The position numbers and the translations under genes were made by a program. A stretch of DNA of 64,000 nucleotides from Nocardioides soli. GTDB lineage: Bacteria; Actinomycetota; Actinomycetes; Propionibacteriales; Nocardioidaceae. The stretch spans positions 1,426,001 to 1,490,000 of the forward strand of contig NZ_JACHWR010000001.1 in the NCBI RefSeq assembly GCF_014191495.1. Direction: 5' to 3'. Under the pieces are notes generated by a model. It did no database searches. It worked only from the letters and a program-made list of their open reading frames with translations, and was not told the DNA's origin. Below, piece after piece: positions 9,736 to 17,602 of this stretch; position 1 is the first letter of the stretch; the number at the start of each line of letters is the position of its first letter.

Positions 9736-11041
9736 GGTGGTTCTCCTCCTGTCGGGTGGGGCGGGGCAGGTGCAGGCGGACCTCGGTCCCCTCCCCCGGT
9801 GCCGAGCGGATCTCGGAGGATCCGCCGTGGCGCTGCATGCGGTCGACGATGCTGTGGCGTACGCCGTAGCGGTCGGTGCCGATCGTCTCCGGGTCGAAGC
9901 CCCGGCCACGGTCGCGGACGAAGACATCGATCGCGGCGTCGGTGATCTCGGCGTACACGTCGATCTTGCCCGTGCCGGCGTGCTTCGCGGCGTTGGTGAC
10001 GGCCTCGCCGGTCGCGTTGACGATCGGGCGGAGCAGCTCGTCGAAGTCGCAGTCGCCGACCGTGACGACCTCGACCGACACGCCGTACTCGTCCTCGACG
10101 CGCGCGGCGGCGCCGCGCAGGGCGCTGGCGACCGTGCGCTCGTCGGTCGACTCGCCGGCGTAGAGCCACGACCGGAGGTCCCGCTCCTGGGCCCGGGCCA
10201 GGCGGGCGACCGTCGTCGGGTCGTCGGCGCTCTTCTGGATCAGCGCGAGCGTCTGGAGCACGGAGTCGTGCAGGTGGGCGGCGACGTCGGCGCGCTCCTG
10301 GGTGCGCACCCGCTCGGCGCGCTCGTCGGAGAGGTCGGAGGCGAGCCGGTAGACCCACGGGCCGATCACGATCGCGAGGCCGACGACGGTGAGCAGGGCC
10401 GCGACCGTGATGTCGCGCGCCATCGAGAGCGAGCCGCCGTGCGCGGAGTAGAGGACGAGCGCGACCACGATCAGGGCGAGGCCGGCGGCCACGCGGGCGT
10501 ACGACGCCCAGCCGCCGGCACCGAACACGACCCGCACCGGCGCGATCCGGCCGGTGCTGTCGAGCCAGCGCTCCCGCTGGGCCTCGTCGGCCTGTCGCCA
10601 GAGCAGCGCGACGCCGACGATGCCGATCAGCAGCGGCCAGAACACCGCACCACGCCCGACCACGGCCTCGACGAGCAGGATCGCGCCGAGCCCGAGCGCG
10701 GCCAGCACGATCACCGGGCCGACGTCGCCGAGCCGGCGGATCCGGCCGGGGCGGCGGCCACCGCGGGTGGCGCTCTCGATGCCGGGGGCGGCGGACTCGA
10801 AGTGCTGGTCGGACGGCAGCATCCACCACAGCCCGGCGTACAGGAACATGCCGAAGCCGCCGAGCGCCGCGGTCACCACGAACGCCACCCGCACCCAGAG
10901 CACCGGAACGCCGAGGTGCTTGGCCAGGCCGGACGCGACGCCGCCGAGGATCGGCTCCTGCGCGTCGCGGGTCGCGCGGCGGGTCTCCCGCGGGGCGGGC
11001 GGTGCGCCGCCGTCGACCGCGGTGCCGTGTGTGCTGCTCAT
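9728..11041 (-). CDS. sensor histidine kinase with N-terminal PspC domain
   Basis: The 437-residue kinase begins with a PspC module (EPILGGVASGLAKHLGV then a membrane helix ending LWWMLPSD), continues with several more membrane helices, and ends in a cytoplasmic NarL-type kinase core: H-box AHLHDSVLQTLALIQ with H258 as the likely phospho-acceptor, and an ATPase domain with NATGEAVTNAAKHAG and RDRGRGFD. I use the ATG at 11041; a GTG six codons upstream is an alternative start. PspC domains are linked to sensing membrane stress, so an envelope signal is likely. Confidence 0.92.
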   Translation of the reverse strand: MSSTHGTAVDGGAPPAPRETRRATRDAQEPILGGVASGLAKHLGVPVLWVRVAFVVTAALGGFGMFLYAGLWWMLPSDQHFESAAPGIESATRGGRRPGRIRRLGDVGPVIVLAALGLGAILLVEAVVGRGAVFWPLLIGIVGVALLWRQADEAQRERWLDSTGRIAPVRVVFGAGGWASYARVAAGLALIVVALVLYSAHGGSLSMARDITVAALLTVVGLAIVIGPWVYRLASDLSDERAERVRTQERADVAAHLHDSVLQTLALIQKSADDPTTVARLARAQERDLRSWLYAGESTDERTVASALRGAAARVEDEYGVSVEVVTVGDCDFDELLRPIVNATGEAVTNAAKHAGTGKIDVYAEITDAAIDVFVRDRGRGFDPETIGTDRYGVRHSIVDRMQRHGGSSEIRSAPGEGTEVRLHLPRPTRQEENHHG

Positions 11042-11185
11042 CTCGGGGTCAATCGTCACACAGCGACCGGGCCCGGACCATGAGGGCGAACCCCGACCCG
11101 ACCCTGAGCGACCGGGCCGCCGCCCCACCCAGGATCAGGGGCGTCCCCGATGGTGTCCGGGTCCGGCGTGACGCAGGCTGGTGCC

Positions 11186-12448
11186 ATGACCAGCACACCG
11201 CCCGAAGCACCTCCTCCGCCGCACGGCCCCGGCCAGGACACCGGACCGCGCGTCTCCCGTGAGGAGATGCGCGACCTGGGCCGGCTGCGCCGTTCGATCA
11301 CCGACCGCAAGGTCGCGGGCGTCGCCGGCGGCCTCGGCCGGCACCTCGACATCGACCCCCTCATCCTGCGGGTCGCGTTCGTGGTGCTGGTGTTCTTCGG
11401 CGGCGCCGGGCTGATCCTGTACGGCGCCTGCTGGCTGCTGGTCCCCGAGGAGGGGTCCGACCGCGCGCCGTTCAACCTGGACGAGCGGACCCGCTCGGTC
11501 GCGCTGATCATCGTCGGCGCGATCGCGGCCCTGGCCCTGATCGGCGACAGCTGGGGCGCCTTCTGGTTCCCGTGGCCGTTGGCGGTCGTGGCGCTGGTCG
11601 CGCTGTGGCTGCTGACCCGCAACAACCCGCCGCGCCAGGCGGGCCCGGCACCGCAGCCGCCGTACGCCGCGCCGTACGGTCCGCAGCCCGGGCCCCAGTA
11701 CGCCGCGCCGTACGCCCCGACCGGGGCGACCACCCAGACCAACCCCTACTCCGCACCGGTCGCACCGGCCGCGGGCCCGGCGTACACACCCGCGGCACCG
11801 CCGCCGTACCTGCCGCCGGTCGCACCGGTCGCGCCCCGGCCGCCGAACCCGCGCAAGCGCGGACCCATCCTGTTCTGGTTCACGCTCGCGCTGATCGTGC
11901 TTGCCGAGGGCGTCCTCGGCATCGTGGACCTCGCCGGCGGCCAGGTCGCCGACGCGGCGTACCCGGCGCTCGCCGTGGCCATCTGCGGCGTGATGCTGGT
12001 GGTCGGCGCGTTCTTCGGCCGCGCGGGCGGGATCATCCTGCTCGGCCTGCTCGCGACCGTCGGCCTGGTCGGGGCCACCGCCGCCGACCGGTGGGACGCG
12101 GAGCAGGTCCGCGTGACGCCGACCAGCGCGTCCGCGGTGCAGGACCGCTACTGGCTGGGCGCCGGCGAGCAGGTGCTCGACCTGCGGCAGGTCGTCGACC
12201 TGGCCGGTCTCGACGGCCGACGGATCGAGATCGAGGGCGGCGTGGGCCGCATCGAGGTGATCCTGCCCGCCCGCCTCGCCGCCACCGTCCAGGCGGACGT
12301 CAACGGGCCCGGCCACATCGACCTGTTCGACCACGAGCAGGGCGGGATCGACGTCCAGTCCACCAGCTTCGAGGGGCCGAGCACCGGTCCCGAGATCATG
12401 ATCGACGCCCAGCTCGGCGTCGGGGAGATCGAGGTGAGCCACCGATGA
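11186..12448 (+). CDS. PspC-domain membrane protein with LiaF-like C-terminal domain
   Basis: The 420-residue protein opens with a short proline-rich tail. A PspC domain follows (VAGVAGGLGRHLDIDPLILR and the helix to YGACWLLVPEEG), then two more membrane helices and a Pro/Ala/Tyr-rich linker at about 150-225. Three further membrane helices lead to a soluble C-terminal beta domain, where IEIEGGVGRIEVILP and DAQLGVGEIEVSHR resemble the LiaF/DUF2154 fold. LiaF-type proteins hold their partner kinase inactive until the envelope is damaged. It diverges from the kinase, and the same regulator may control it. The stop overlaps the next start as ATGA. Confidence 0.88.
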   Translation: MTSTPPEAPPPPHGPGQDTGPRVSREEMRDLGRLRRSITDRKVAGVAGGLGRHLDIDPLILRVAFVVLVFFGGAGLILYGACWLLVPEEGSDRAPFNLDERTRSVALIIVGAIAALALIGDSWGAFWFPWPLAVVALVALWLLTRNNPPRQAGPAPQPPYAAPYGPQPGPQYAAPYAPTGATTQTNPYSAPVAPAAGPAYTPAAPPPYLPPVAPVAPRPPNPRKRGPILFWFTLALIVLAEGVLGIVDLAGGQVADAAYPALAVAICGVMLVVGAFFGRAGGIILLGLLATVGLVGATAADRWDAEQVRVTPTSASAVQDRYWLGAGEQVLDLRQVVDLAGLDGRRIEIEGGVGRIEVILPARLAATVQADVNGPGHIDLFDHEQGGIDVQSTSFEGPSTGPEIMIDAQLGVGEIEVSHR

Positions 12449-12861
12449 GCACCACGAGCATGCCCACCCACACCGAGCGGCCGTCGGGCCGGCACCCGGT
12501 GAACGTCGGCCACCTGGTCATGGGGATCGCGTTCCTCGGCCTGGTCGGCATCTGGGCGGTGATCCAGGCCGACGGCGTCGACAACGACGACATCCGCTGG
12601 CTGCTCCCCATCCCGTGGGTGCTGGCCGGCCTCGCCGGGCTGCTCGCCCTGAGCGTGTCGTCGCGGCACAAGTGGTCGACCAAGCAGGTCGGCTGGGTCG
12701 AGACACCCCCCGCGGCACCGGTCGCCGAGACCTACGAGTCCGACGTACCCGGCGCGTACGACGAGGCCGCCGAGGCCGCCGACACCGCGGTCATCGCCGC
12801 GGAGCCCGCCGAGAGCCCCGAGCCCACTGACAGTCCCGAGTCCCCCGAGGAGAACCGATGA
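12445..12861 (+). CDS. two-helix membrane protein in PspC operon
   Basis: This 138-residue protein has two membrane helices (around HLVMGIAFLGLVGIWAVIQ and LPIPWVLAGLAGLLALSV) and a long acidic, proline- and glutamate-rich cytoplasmic or extracellular tail. I do not recognise the family beyond similarity in plan to small actinobacterial proteins beside PspC genes. It overlaps both neighbours by four bases (ATGA at each side), so it belongs functionally to the PspC cluster, possibly as an accessory of the stress sensor. Confidence 0.85.
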   Translation: MSTTSMPTHTERPSGRHPVNVGHLVMGIAFLGLVGIWAVIQADGVDNDDIRWLLPIPWVLAGLAGLLALSVSSRHKWSTKQVGWVETPPAAPVAETYESDVPGAYDEAAEAADTAVIAAEPAESPEPTDSPESPEENR

Positions 12862-13055
12862 ACATCGACACCAGCCGCCGCCTGACCCGCCGCCGCGACG
12901 ACCGCATGATCGCGGGCGTCTGCTCCGGCGTGGCCGACTACCTCGGCCTGGACCCGACCCTGGTCCGGCTGCTCACCGTGGTCGCCGCGATCTTCAGCGT
13001 CGGCGCCGTCGCGGTCGCCTACATCGCCGCCTGGGTCCTGATGCCGGAGGCCTGA
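12858..13055 (+). CDS. stand-alone PspC domain protein
   Basis: At 65 residues this is little more than a single PspC module: RMIAGVCSGVADYLGLDPT, then a membrane helix ending in AAWVLMPEA. It is the third PspC domain of the locus. Translational coupling with the gene before is by ATGA. Its last 37 bases overlap the end of the convergent glycerophosphodiesterase gene. PspC proteins of this size typically act at the membrane during envelope stress. Confidence 0.92.
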   Translation: MNIDTSRRLTRRRDDRMIAGVCSGVADYLGLDPTLVRLLTVVAAIFSVGAVAVAYIAAWVLMPEA

Positions 13056-14023
13056 AGCCGCCTGGCCTCCAGGGTCGTGTCCGGATGGTCCGTGAAGAGC
13101 CCGTCCACCCCGGCGTCGAGGAACGCCTGCGTCTCCTCGATGGAGTCCCCGGGGTCGGACGGGCTCTCGCCACGTCGGTAGCCGGTGGGCAGGAAGGCGT
13201 TCTCGTCGCGCATCGTCCACACGTGGACGAGCAGTCCGGCCGCATGCGCGTCGGCGACGAGCGGCGACGGCTCCCCGATGGTGCCGAGGCCCGGATGTCG
13301 CGGCAGCACCAGGTCCTTGTCGACGCCCACCGCGTCCGCCCAGCCGGCGACCCGCCGCAGGCCGGTTGAGGTCACCAGATCGCTCGGCCGACCATGGCGA
13401 CCGGTGACCCCGACCAGCTGCACCAGCGGCAGCCCGGTGCGTGACCGGAGCCACTGGAGACCGGCGGGCTCGAAGGACTGGATGAACACCGGCGCGTCCG
13501 GTCCGCCGTACCCGTGCAGCGCCAACGCGTCGAGGAGCGGCTCCTCCAGCCCGAGGCCGAGCTCGGCGAAGTACGCCGGGTGCTTGGTCTCGGGGTAGAC
13601 ACCGATCGGGCGGCCGAGCCGCTCCGACTCCGCGGCCACCAGGCCGAGGATCTCGTCGAACGTCGGCACGTCGTAGCGCCCGTCCCACCTCGTGTTGTGC
13701 GGTCGCAGCTCGGGCAGCCGCTCCACCGCGCGCAGGGTCTTCAGCTCGGCGAGGGTGAAGTCCTCGACGAACCACCCCGTCATCTCGCGGCCGTCGACCT
13801 CCTTGGTCGTCAGCCGGTCCGCGAACTCACCGCGCCGCGCCACGTTGGTCGTCCGCCCGATCTCCGCCTCGTGCCGGGCGACCAGCACGCCGTCCCTGGT
13901 CGAGACCAGGTCTGGCTCGACGTAGTCGGCCCCCAGCGCGATCGCGAGGCGGTACGACGCGAGAGTGTGCTCGGGACGGTAGCCGGACGCCCCACGGTGC
14001 GCGATGACGATCGGCTCTCGCAT
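13019..14023 (-). CDS. glycerophosphodiester phosphodiesterase
   Basis: The 334-residue enzyme should cleave glycerophosphodiesters to glycerol-3-phosphate and an alcohol. The GDPD signature is clear: HRGASGYRPEHTLASY at the N-terminus, then EPDLVSTRDGVLVARHE, the acidic metal site of PETKHP and the final barrel motif GVDGLFTDHPD. No signal peptide is seen, so it is probably cytoplasmic (GlpQ/UgpQ-like without export). I use the ATG at 14023 because the GDPD domain begins directly after it. Its end runs 37 bases into the convergent pspC gene. Confidence 0.93.
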   Translation of the reverse strand: MREPIVIAHRGASGYRPEHTLASYRLAIALGADYVEPDLVSTRDGVLVARHEAEIGRTTNVARRGEFADRLTTKEVDGREMTGWFVEDFTLAELKTLRAVERLPELRPHNTRWDGRYDVPTFDEILGLVAAESERLGRPIGVYPETKHPAYFAELGLGLEEPLLDALALHGYGGPDAPVFIQSFEPAGLQWLRSRTGLPLVQLVGVTGRHGRPSDLVTSTGLRRVAGWADAVGVDKDLVLPRHPGLGTIGEPSPLVADAHAAGLLVHVWTMRDENAFLPTGYRRGESPSDPGDSIEETQAFLDAGVDGLFTDHPDTTLEARRLQASGIRTQAAM

Positions 14024-14112
14024 GGCTCCAGCAGAGCCGGGGCCGGTGACCACGCGGCGGGTTCGACGTGAACCGCGGGTGAAGGACTGTGGGCTCCTGG
14101 CACCATCGCCCG

Positions 14113-14500
14113 GTGCCCACCGTCGACGACATCGCCTCGGCGATCGCCAATGGCCACCGCCAGGAGAGGGTGCTCGTCGCGATCGACGGCGGCGACGGCA
14201 TGCGCCGACCGGTCTCGCGAGGTCCGCGTCAATCCGCCCGTCGAACCCGCTGCCCCGAGCACGATCACCATCGTCGAAGGTCTCTTCCTGCTCCGCTAGG
14301 AGCTCGTCCGCTGGCGGGACTCTTCGATCTTCCTTGAGGTGTCCACCTCAGTCGCCATGGCTCGGAAGAGCCGGCGCGACGCTGTGGTGCTCCGGCCAGA
14401 TGCTGAGCTCACGAGGCGGTACGTCGAGGGGCAGCGCATCTACCAGGAACTGCACCGGCCACGAGAGCGCGCGACATGGACCTTGGGCAGCGAGGCGTAG
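14113..14500 (+). pseudogene. decayed uridine-kinase-like gene
   Basis: Two pieces of one ancestral gene are readable. From the GTG at 14113 the first frame reads PTVDDIASAIANGHRQERVL followed by VAIDGGDG, the start of a nucleoside-kinase P-loop region. The loop is then lost. After a frame change the sequence resumes with TITIVEGLFLLR, an in-frame stop TAG, then ELVRWRDSSIFLEV, and later RYVEGQRIYQEL and RPRERATW, all typical of actinobacterial uridine-kinase-like proteins. The middle third is missing. Both a deletion or frameshift and a nonsense codon are present, so it cannot make a full protein. The 223 bases after it show nothing I can identify. Confidence 0.8.
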
Positions 14501-14723
14501 CGGACCGCATCGCACGGTCTGCGATGGAACCGGCGCGCAGCGGTGCGGTCGGCTTGTCGTTGCGGCCGGTGACGCGCTTACCGGGTTTGTGTGGTCGCCG
14601 TGGGTGGGGGTTACGGGGGGGTGGTTGCGGCTGCTGGGCGGCTTGCGGTCTGCTCGGGTCGACCGTCGTGGTCACCGCTGGAGAGGACGATGCGGTCTGC
14701 CGGGTCGGTCGGGTCGGCCCGGG

Positions 14724-16109
14724 TCAGGCGGCGGCGTATTCGATGACGAAGTCGGGGTAGTGGAGTTCGCGTTGGATCCGGGGTGCGACGCGGCTGGGGG
14801 TGGGTGCGCGGGGTGCTGTTGATCGGATGACGTGGCCGGTGGGCAGGGTGGTCTCGACGGTGTGCTGGGTGTCGGTGTTTGCGGGTGGGCCGGTGATGGG
14901 GGTGGCGCGCCAGCCGGGGGCTTGTTTGGTGTGGTTGCACTGTTCGCAGAGGCCTTGTCCGTTGATGGCGGAGGTGGGGCCGCCGTCGGCGTGGTCGGTG
15001 ATGTGGTCGTGGTGACGGACCGGGGCGTTGCACCAGGGGGTGCGACACGTCTGGTCGCGCAGGTCGAGGAACAGGCCGAGGGCCTTCGGGAACGCCCGGG
15101 CCTTCGATTCCATGGCGACGAGGGTGCCGGTCTCGGGGGCCACGTAGAGCCGCCGCAGCGCCATCTGCGCCATCTGTGCCGTCTGTGCCTGGGCGAGGGC
15201 GGTGGCGGCGAGGTCGCGGGCGTGGTCGGCGAGGATCGGGCCGTAGCCGGTCAGCCAGGCGGGCTGGTGTCCGCCGGCGAGGAGGGTGTGGTCGGAGACG
15301 GTCAGGTTGACCGTGACCGGGACCCCCTCCGCCGTGGCCTGTCCGGTGATCAGGGTGACGAGGGTGTCGGTCATCACCTGACCCCGTGACCGCGGGTCGC
15401 CCTGGGCACGAGCGGAGTCGGCGGCCCGGGTCAGGGTGGCGTAGGCCGCGACGCCCTGGGCGGCCGGGAGCAGTACCGAGAGCCGGGCCATCGTGTCCGG
15501 CGCGGGCCGCAGGCTCACGTGCCGGTCGGCCTCCGCCTTCGCGCGGCGGTCCACCACCGCGGCCGGATCCAGACCGGCGACCAGCGCCCGGGTCTGCGCG
15601 ACGAGTCGTCGGTCGCCCCACCCCTCGAACCGATAGGCGCCCTGGTTGTCGGGGGCGCACAGCTCGGCGTCCACCCGGGCCCGGTGCCCGGGGGCCAGGC
15701 AGGCGGTCTCGCGGGCGATCAGGATCGCCCGCCACTCCGACACCACCCCGGCCGCCAGCGCGGCCTCCGTCGAGGGGAGCTCGGTCAGGGCGTGCGCGAA
15801 CCCCAACAACCGCGACCCGCGCGCGGGGGACTCCCGGCGGGCGTAGGCCACCAGACCGGGCACGTCCCGCCCCCGCCGCGCGGCCGGCACCCCCTGGTCG
15901 GCATGCCGGGCCCTCACGCGGGCATCCAGCACCCGGGTCAACCGCGCCTGGACGGCACACGCCCTCGCCTTGGTGTCTTCGAGGGCGCGGATCGCGTCCA
16001 CCAGCTCCGCCTCGCTCATCCCCGACACGTCGGACATCGCGGACACGTCGGGCATCGCGGACGCGCCGTCGACCGTGGGGTCGAGGTGGGTGTCCGAGAG
16101 CAGCGCCAT
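14724..16109 (-). CDS. DUF222 / HNH endonuclease (13E12 repeat family)
   Basis: The 461-residue protein has the DUF222 helical domain over the first 300 residues and a C-terminal HNH nuclease motif: CRTPWCNAPVRHHDHI, then DHADGG and LCEQCNHTKQAPGW, holding zinc-binding cysteines and the catalytic histidines. These genes are multi-copy and mobile-like in many actinobacteria, and their biological role is unsettled. The ATG at 16109 is only 12 bases from a perfect SOS box, which predicts LexA control. A cluster of palindromic repeats lies just upstream and a decayed gene just downstream, so the neighbourhood looks unstable. Confidence 0.92.
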   Translation of the reverse strand: MALLSDTHLDPTVDGASAMPDVSAMSDVSGMSEAELVDAIRALEDTKARACAVQARLTRVLDARVRARHADQGVPAARRGRDVPGLVAYARRESPARGSRLLGFAHALTELPSTEAALAAGVVSEWRAILIARETACLAPGHRARVDAELCAPDNQGAYRFEGWGDRRLVAQTRALVAGLDPAAVVDRRAKAEADRHVSLRPAPDTMARLSVLLPAAQGVAAYATLTRAADSARAQGDPRSRGQVMTDTLVTLITGQATAEGVPVTVNLTVSDHTLLAGGHQPAWLTGYGPILADHARDLAATALAQAQTAQMAQMALRRLYVAPETGTLVAMESKARAFPKALGLFLDLRDQTCRTPWCNAPVRHHDHITDHADGGPTSAINGQGLCEQCNHTKQAPGWRATPITGPPANTDTQHTVETTLPTGHVIRSTAPRAPTPSRVAPRIQRELHYPDFVIEYAAA

Positions 16110-16120
16110 ACCTCATGGTA

Positions 16121-16136
16121 TCGAACGACTGTTCGA
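16121..16136 (-). promoter_or_regulatory. LexA/SOS box upstream of the HNH gene
   Basis: TCGAAC-GACT-GTTCGA is a perfect palindrome with a four-base spacer. It matches the SOS box known from mycobacteria and other actinobacteria (TCGAAC-N4-GTTCGA). It ends 12 bases from the HNH start codon, overlapping the likely promoter. Members of the 13E12 family in Mycobacterium tuberculosis are known to be LexA-regulated, which supports the reading. Confidence 0.85.
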
Positions 16137-16196
16137 TCACACAAGGGGTTGGGCGAACCAGTTTCCGGTTGGGTGGCCGGGCTGGCCGGGCTTGGG

Positions 16197-16314
16197 GTGG
16201 TTTCGAGACAGGCGCTAGCGCACCTTCCTCAACCACCGTGGGCGCCTTCCTCAACCACCGTGCCCCCGACGACGGTGGTTGAGGAGGTTGCGCTAGCAAC
16301 CGTCTCGAAACCCA
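16197..16314. repeat. inverted-repeat pair of a 43-44 bp unit
   Basis: A unit at 16197-16240 (beginning GTGGTTTCGAGACAGGCG and ending CTTCCTCAACCACCGTG) recurs in reverse complement at 16272-16314. Each unit carries a CGCTAGC core. Between them a 22-base duplicate of the unit's end lies at 16241-16262. The pair would fold into a long hairpin. The 450-base gap between the HNH gene and the deacylase gene consists mostly of such elements. Confidence 0.88.
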
Positions 16315-16340
16315 CTCACCCAACGCGCGTCCCGACCACA

Positions 16341-16469
16341 GGTCGGCGTCCTCCCGATAGGCGCCGAACGGGTGCGCGGGAGGAGCCGCCAAGGGCGCGA
16401 AGCGGCGAAGCGGACCCTTGACGGTGCAGGACGCGCACCCACACTGGCGCCCCCGGGAGGACGCCGACA
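16341..16469. repeat. 129-bp element of three nested inverted repeats
   Basis: Three nested arms fold on the same centre. The outer arms are 16341-16365 and 16446-16469 (sharing CGGGAGGACGCCGAC), the middle arms GGGTGCGCG at 16370-16378 and CGCGCACCC at 16432-16440, and the inner arms CAAGGG at 16390-16395 and CCCTTG at 16415-16420. The element is flanked on both sides by units of the GTTTCGAGAC repeat in opposite orientation. No coding function is visible. Confidence 0.82.
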
Positions 16470-16485
16470 CTCACGTCCCGGACAG

Positions 16486-16529
16486 GTGGTTTCGAGACAG
16501 GCGCCAGCGCGCCTTCCTCAACCACCGTG
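16486..16529. repeat. third copy of the GTTTCGAGAC repeat unit
   Basis: This copy, in the same orientation as that at 16197-16240, begins GTGGTTTCGAGACAGGCG and ends CTTCCTCAACCACCGTG, with CCAGCG instead of CTAGCG in the core. It faces the inverted copy at 16272-16314 across the nested element, so 16272-16529 as a whole is palindromic. Confidence 0.87.
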
Positions 16530-16559
16530 TCGGTGACCGCTCTCCAGCAGGATGTCCTC

Positions 16560-17102
16560 ATGACGACACCGAAGCTCGGCCGCATCGAGACCGTTCCTGC
16601 CCTGGACCGCCCGGATCTGCTCGCCGCACCGGTGGCGGCGGCGTTGCGGGGGTGGGCGCACGCGGGGCGGGTCGGCGTGGTGGAGATCGACCCGGCAGTG
16701 GCGGACACGGCCGCGATGGCGGCGGCGTACGAGATCGGCATGGACACCGGTGCCAACTGCGTCGTGGTCGGCGGCAGCCGGGCCGGCGACGAGCGGATCG
16801 CCGCGTGCCTGGTCCGCTCCGACACCCGGGCCGACGTCAACAGCCGGGTGCGCAAGGAGCTCGACGTGCGCAAGGCGTCGTTCCTGTCGATGGACCGGGC
16901 AGTCGAGGAGTCGGGGATGGAGTACGGCGGGATCACGCCGATCGGTCTCCCGGACGGCTGGCGGCTGCTCGTCGACACACGGGTGCTCGACGTCGAGGTC
17001 GCGGTGATCGGCTCCGGCGTACGCCGTTCGAAGCTGCTGATCCCCGGCTCGCTGGCGGCCGAGCTGCCGAGGGCCGAGGTGATCCCGTATCTCGCCGGCT
17101 GA
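16560..17102 (+). CDS. YbaK/EbsC-type aminoacyl-tRNA deacylase family protein
   Basis: The 180-residue protein belongs to the YbaK/ProX-like editing family, which hydrolyses mischarged tRNAs such as Cys-tRNA(Pro). Visible family features are TGANCVVVGG at about 62-71, VRKELDVRKASFLSMD and GMEYGGITPIGLPDGW, followed by RRSKLLIPGSLAAEL near the end. I use the ATG at 16560 (MTTPKLG), preceded by an AGCAGGA-like ribosome site. It directly follows the palindromic repeat array. The exact substrate is not readable. Confidence 0.88.
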   Translation: MTTPKLGRIETVPALDRPDLLAAPVAAALRGWAHAGRVGVVEIDPAVADTAAMAAAYEIGMDTGANCVVVGGSRAGDERIAACLVRSDTRADVNSRVRKELDVRKASFLSMDRAVEESGMEYGGITPIGLPDGWRLLVDTRVLDVEVAVIGSGVRRSKLLIPGSLAAELPRAEVIPYLAG

Positions 17103-17122
17103 GTCTGGGTCACACTGGCACC

Positions 17123-17602
17123 ATGAACGACGAGCGCCGCCGGTCGGGGCGCGACGAGACGGAGGACGAGCGGCTCGACCGCAAGTTCAACGACCTGCTC
17201 CAAGAGCTGCGCGTGATGCAGACCGGCGCGCAGCTGACGGCCGGCTTCCTGCTGACCCTGCCCTTCCAGGACACCTTCCAGAAGCTCGACGACTTCCAGA
17301 CCGCCCTCTACCTGGCGCTGGTGATCCTCGCGGCGCTGTGCACCGCGCTGGTGATGGCGCCGGTCGCGATCCACCGCCGGCTGTCCGGCCGGCACGTCAA
17401 GGCGCGCGTGGTGGAGTCCGCGCACCGGCTCGTGTACGGCGTGATCGGCTGCATCTCCCTGCTCGTGGCGGGGATGGTGCTGCTGATCTGGGACGTCGTC
17501 GTCGACCGGACCTGGGCGGGGGTCGCAGCCGCTGGGATCGCCGCCGTGCTCGTGCTGCTGCTCCTCGTACTGCCCGCGCGGCTGGACCACCGTGCGGCGT
17601 AG
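17123..17602 (+). CDS. DUF6328-like membrane protein
   Basis: The 159-residue protein starts with a charged cytoplasmic stretch (ERLDRKFNDLLQELRVMQTG) followed by four hydrophobic segments: LTAGFLLTLPFQDTF, a helix at LALVILAALCTALVMAPV, one at GVIGCISLLVAGMVLLIWD and one at VAAAGIAAVLVLLLLVLP. This plan and the RVMQTGAQ motif fit the DUF6328 family of unknown function. It overlaps the next gene by 11 bases and follows the deacylase gene by 20. Confidence 0.8.
   Translation: MNDERRRSGRDETEDERLDRKFNDLLQELRVMQTGAQLTAGFLLTLPFQDTFQKLDDFQTALYLALVILAALCTALVMAPVAIHRRLSGRHVKARVVESAHRLVYGVIGCISLLVAGMVLLIWDVVVDRTWAGVAAAGIAAVLVLLLLVLPARLDHRAA

Noticed and set aside
14611..16470. A 619-codon minus-strand frame overlapping the HNH gene
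   Set aside because: Another frame of the same strand gives a complete DUF222/HNH protein; this one has only arginine/proline-rich junk.
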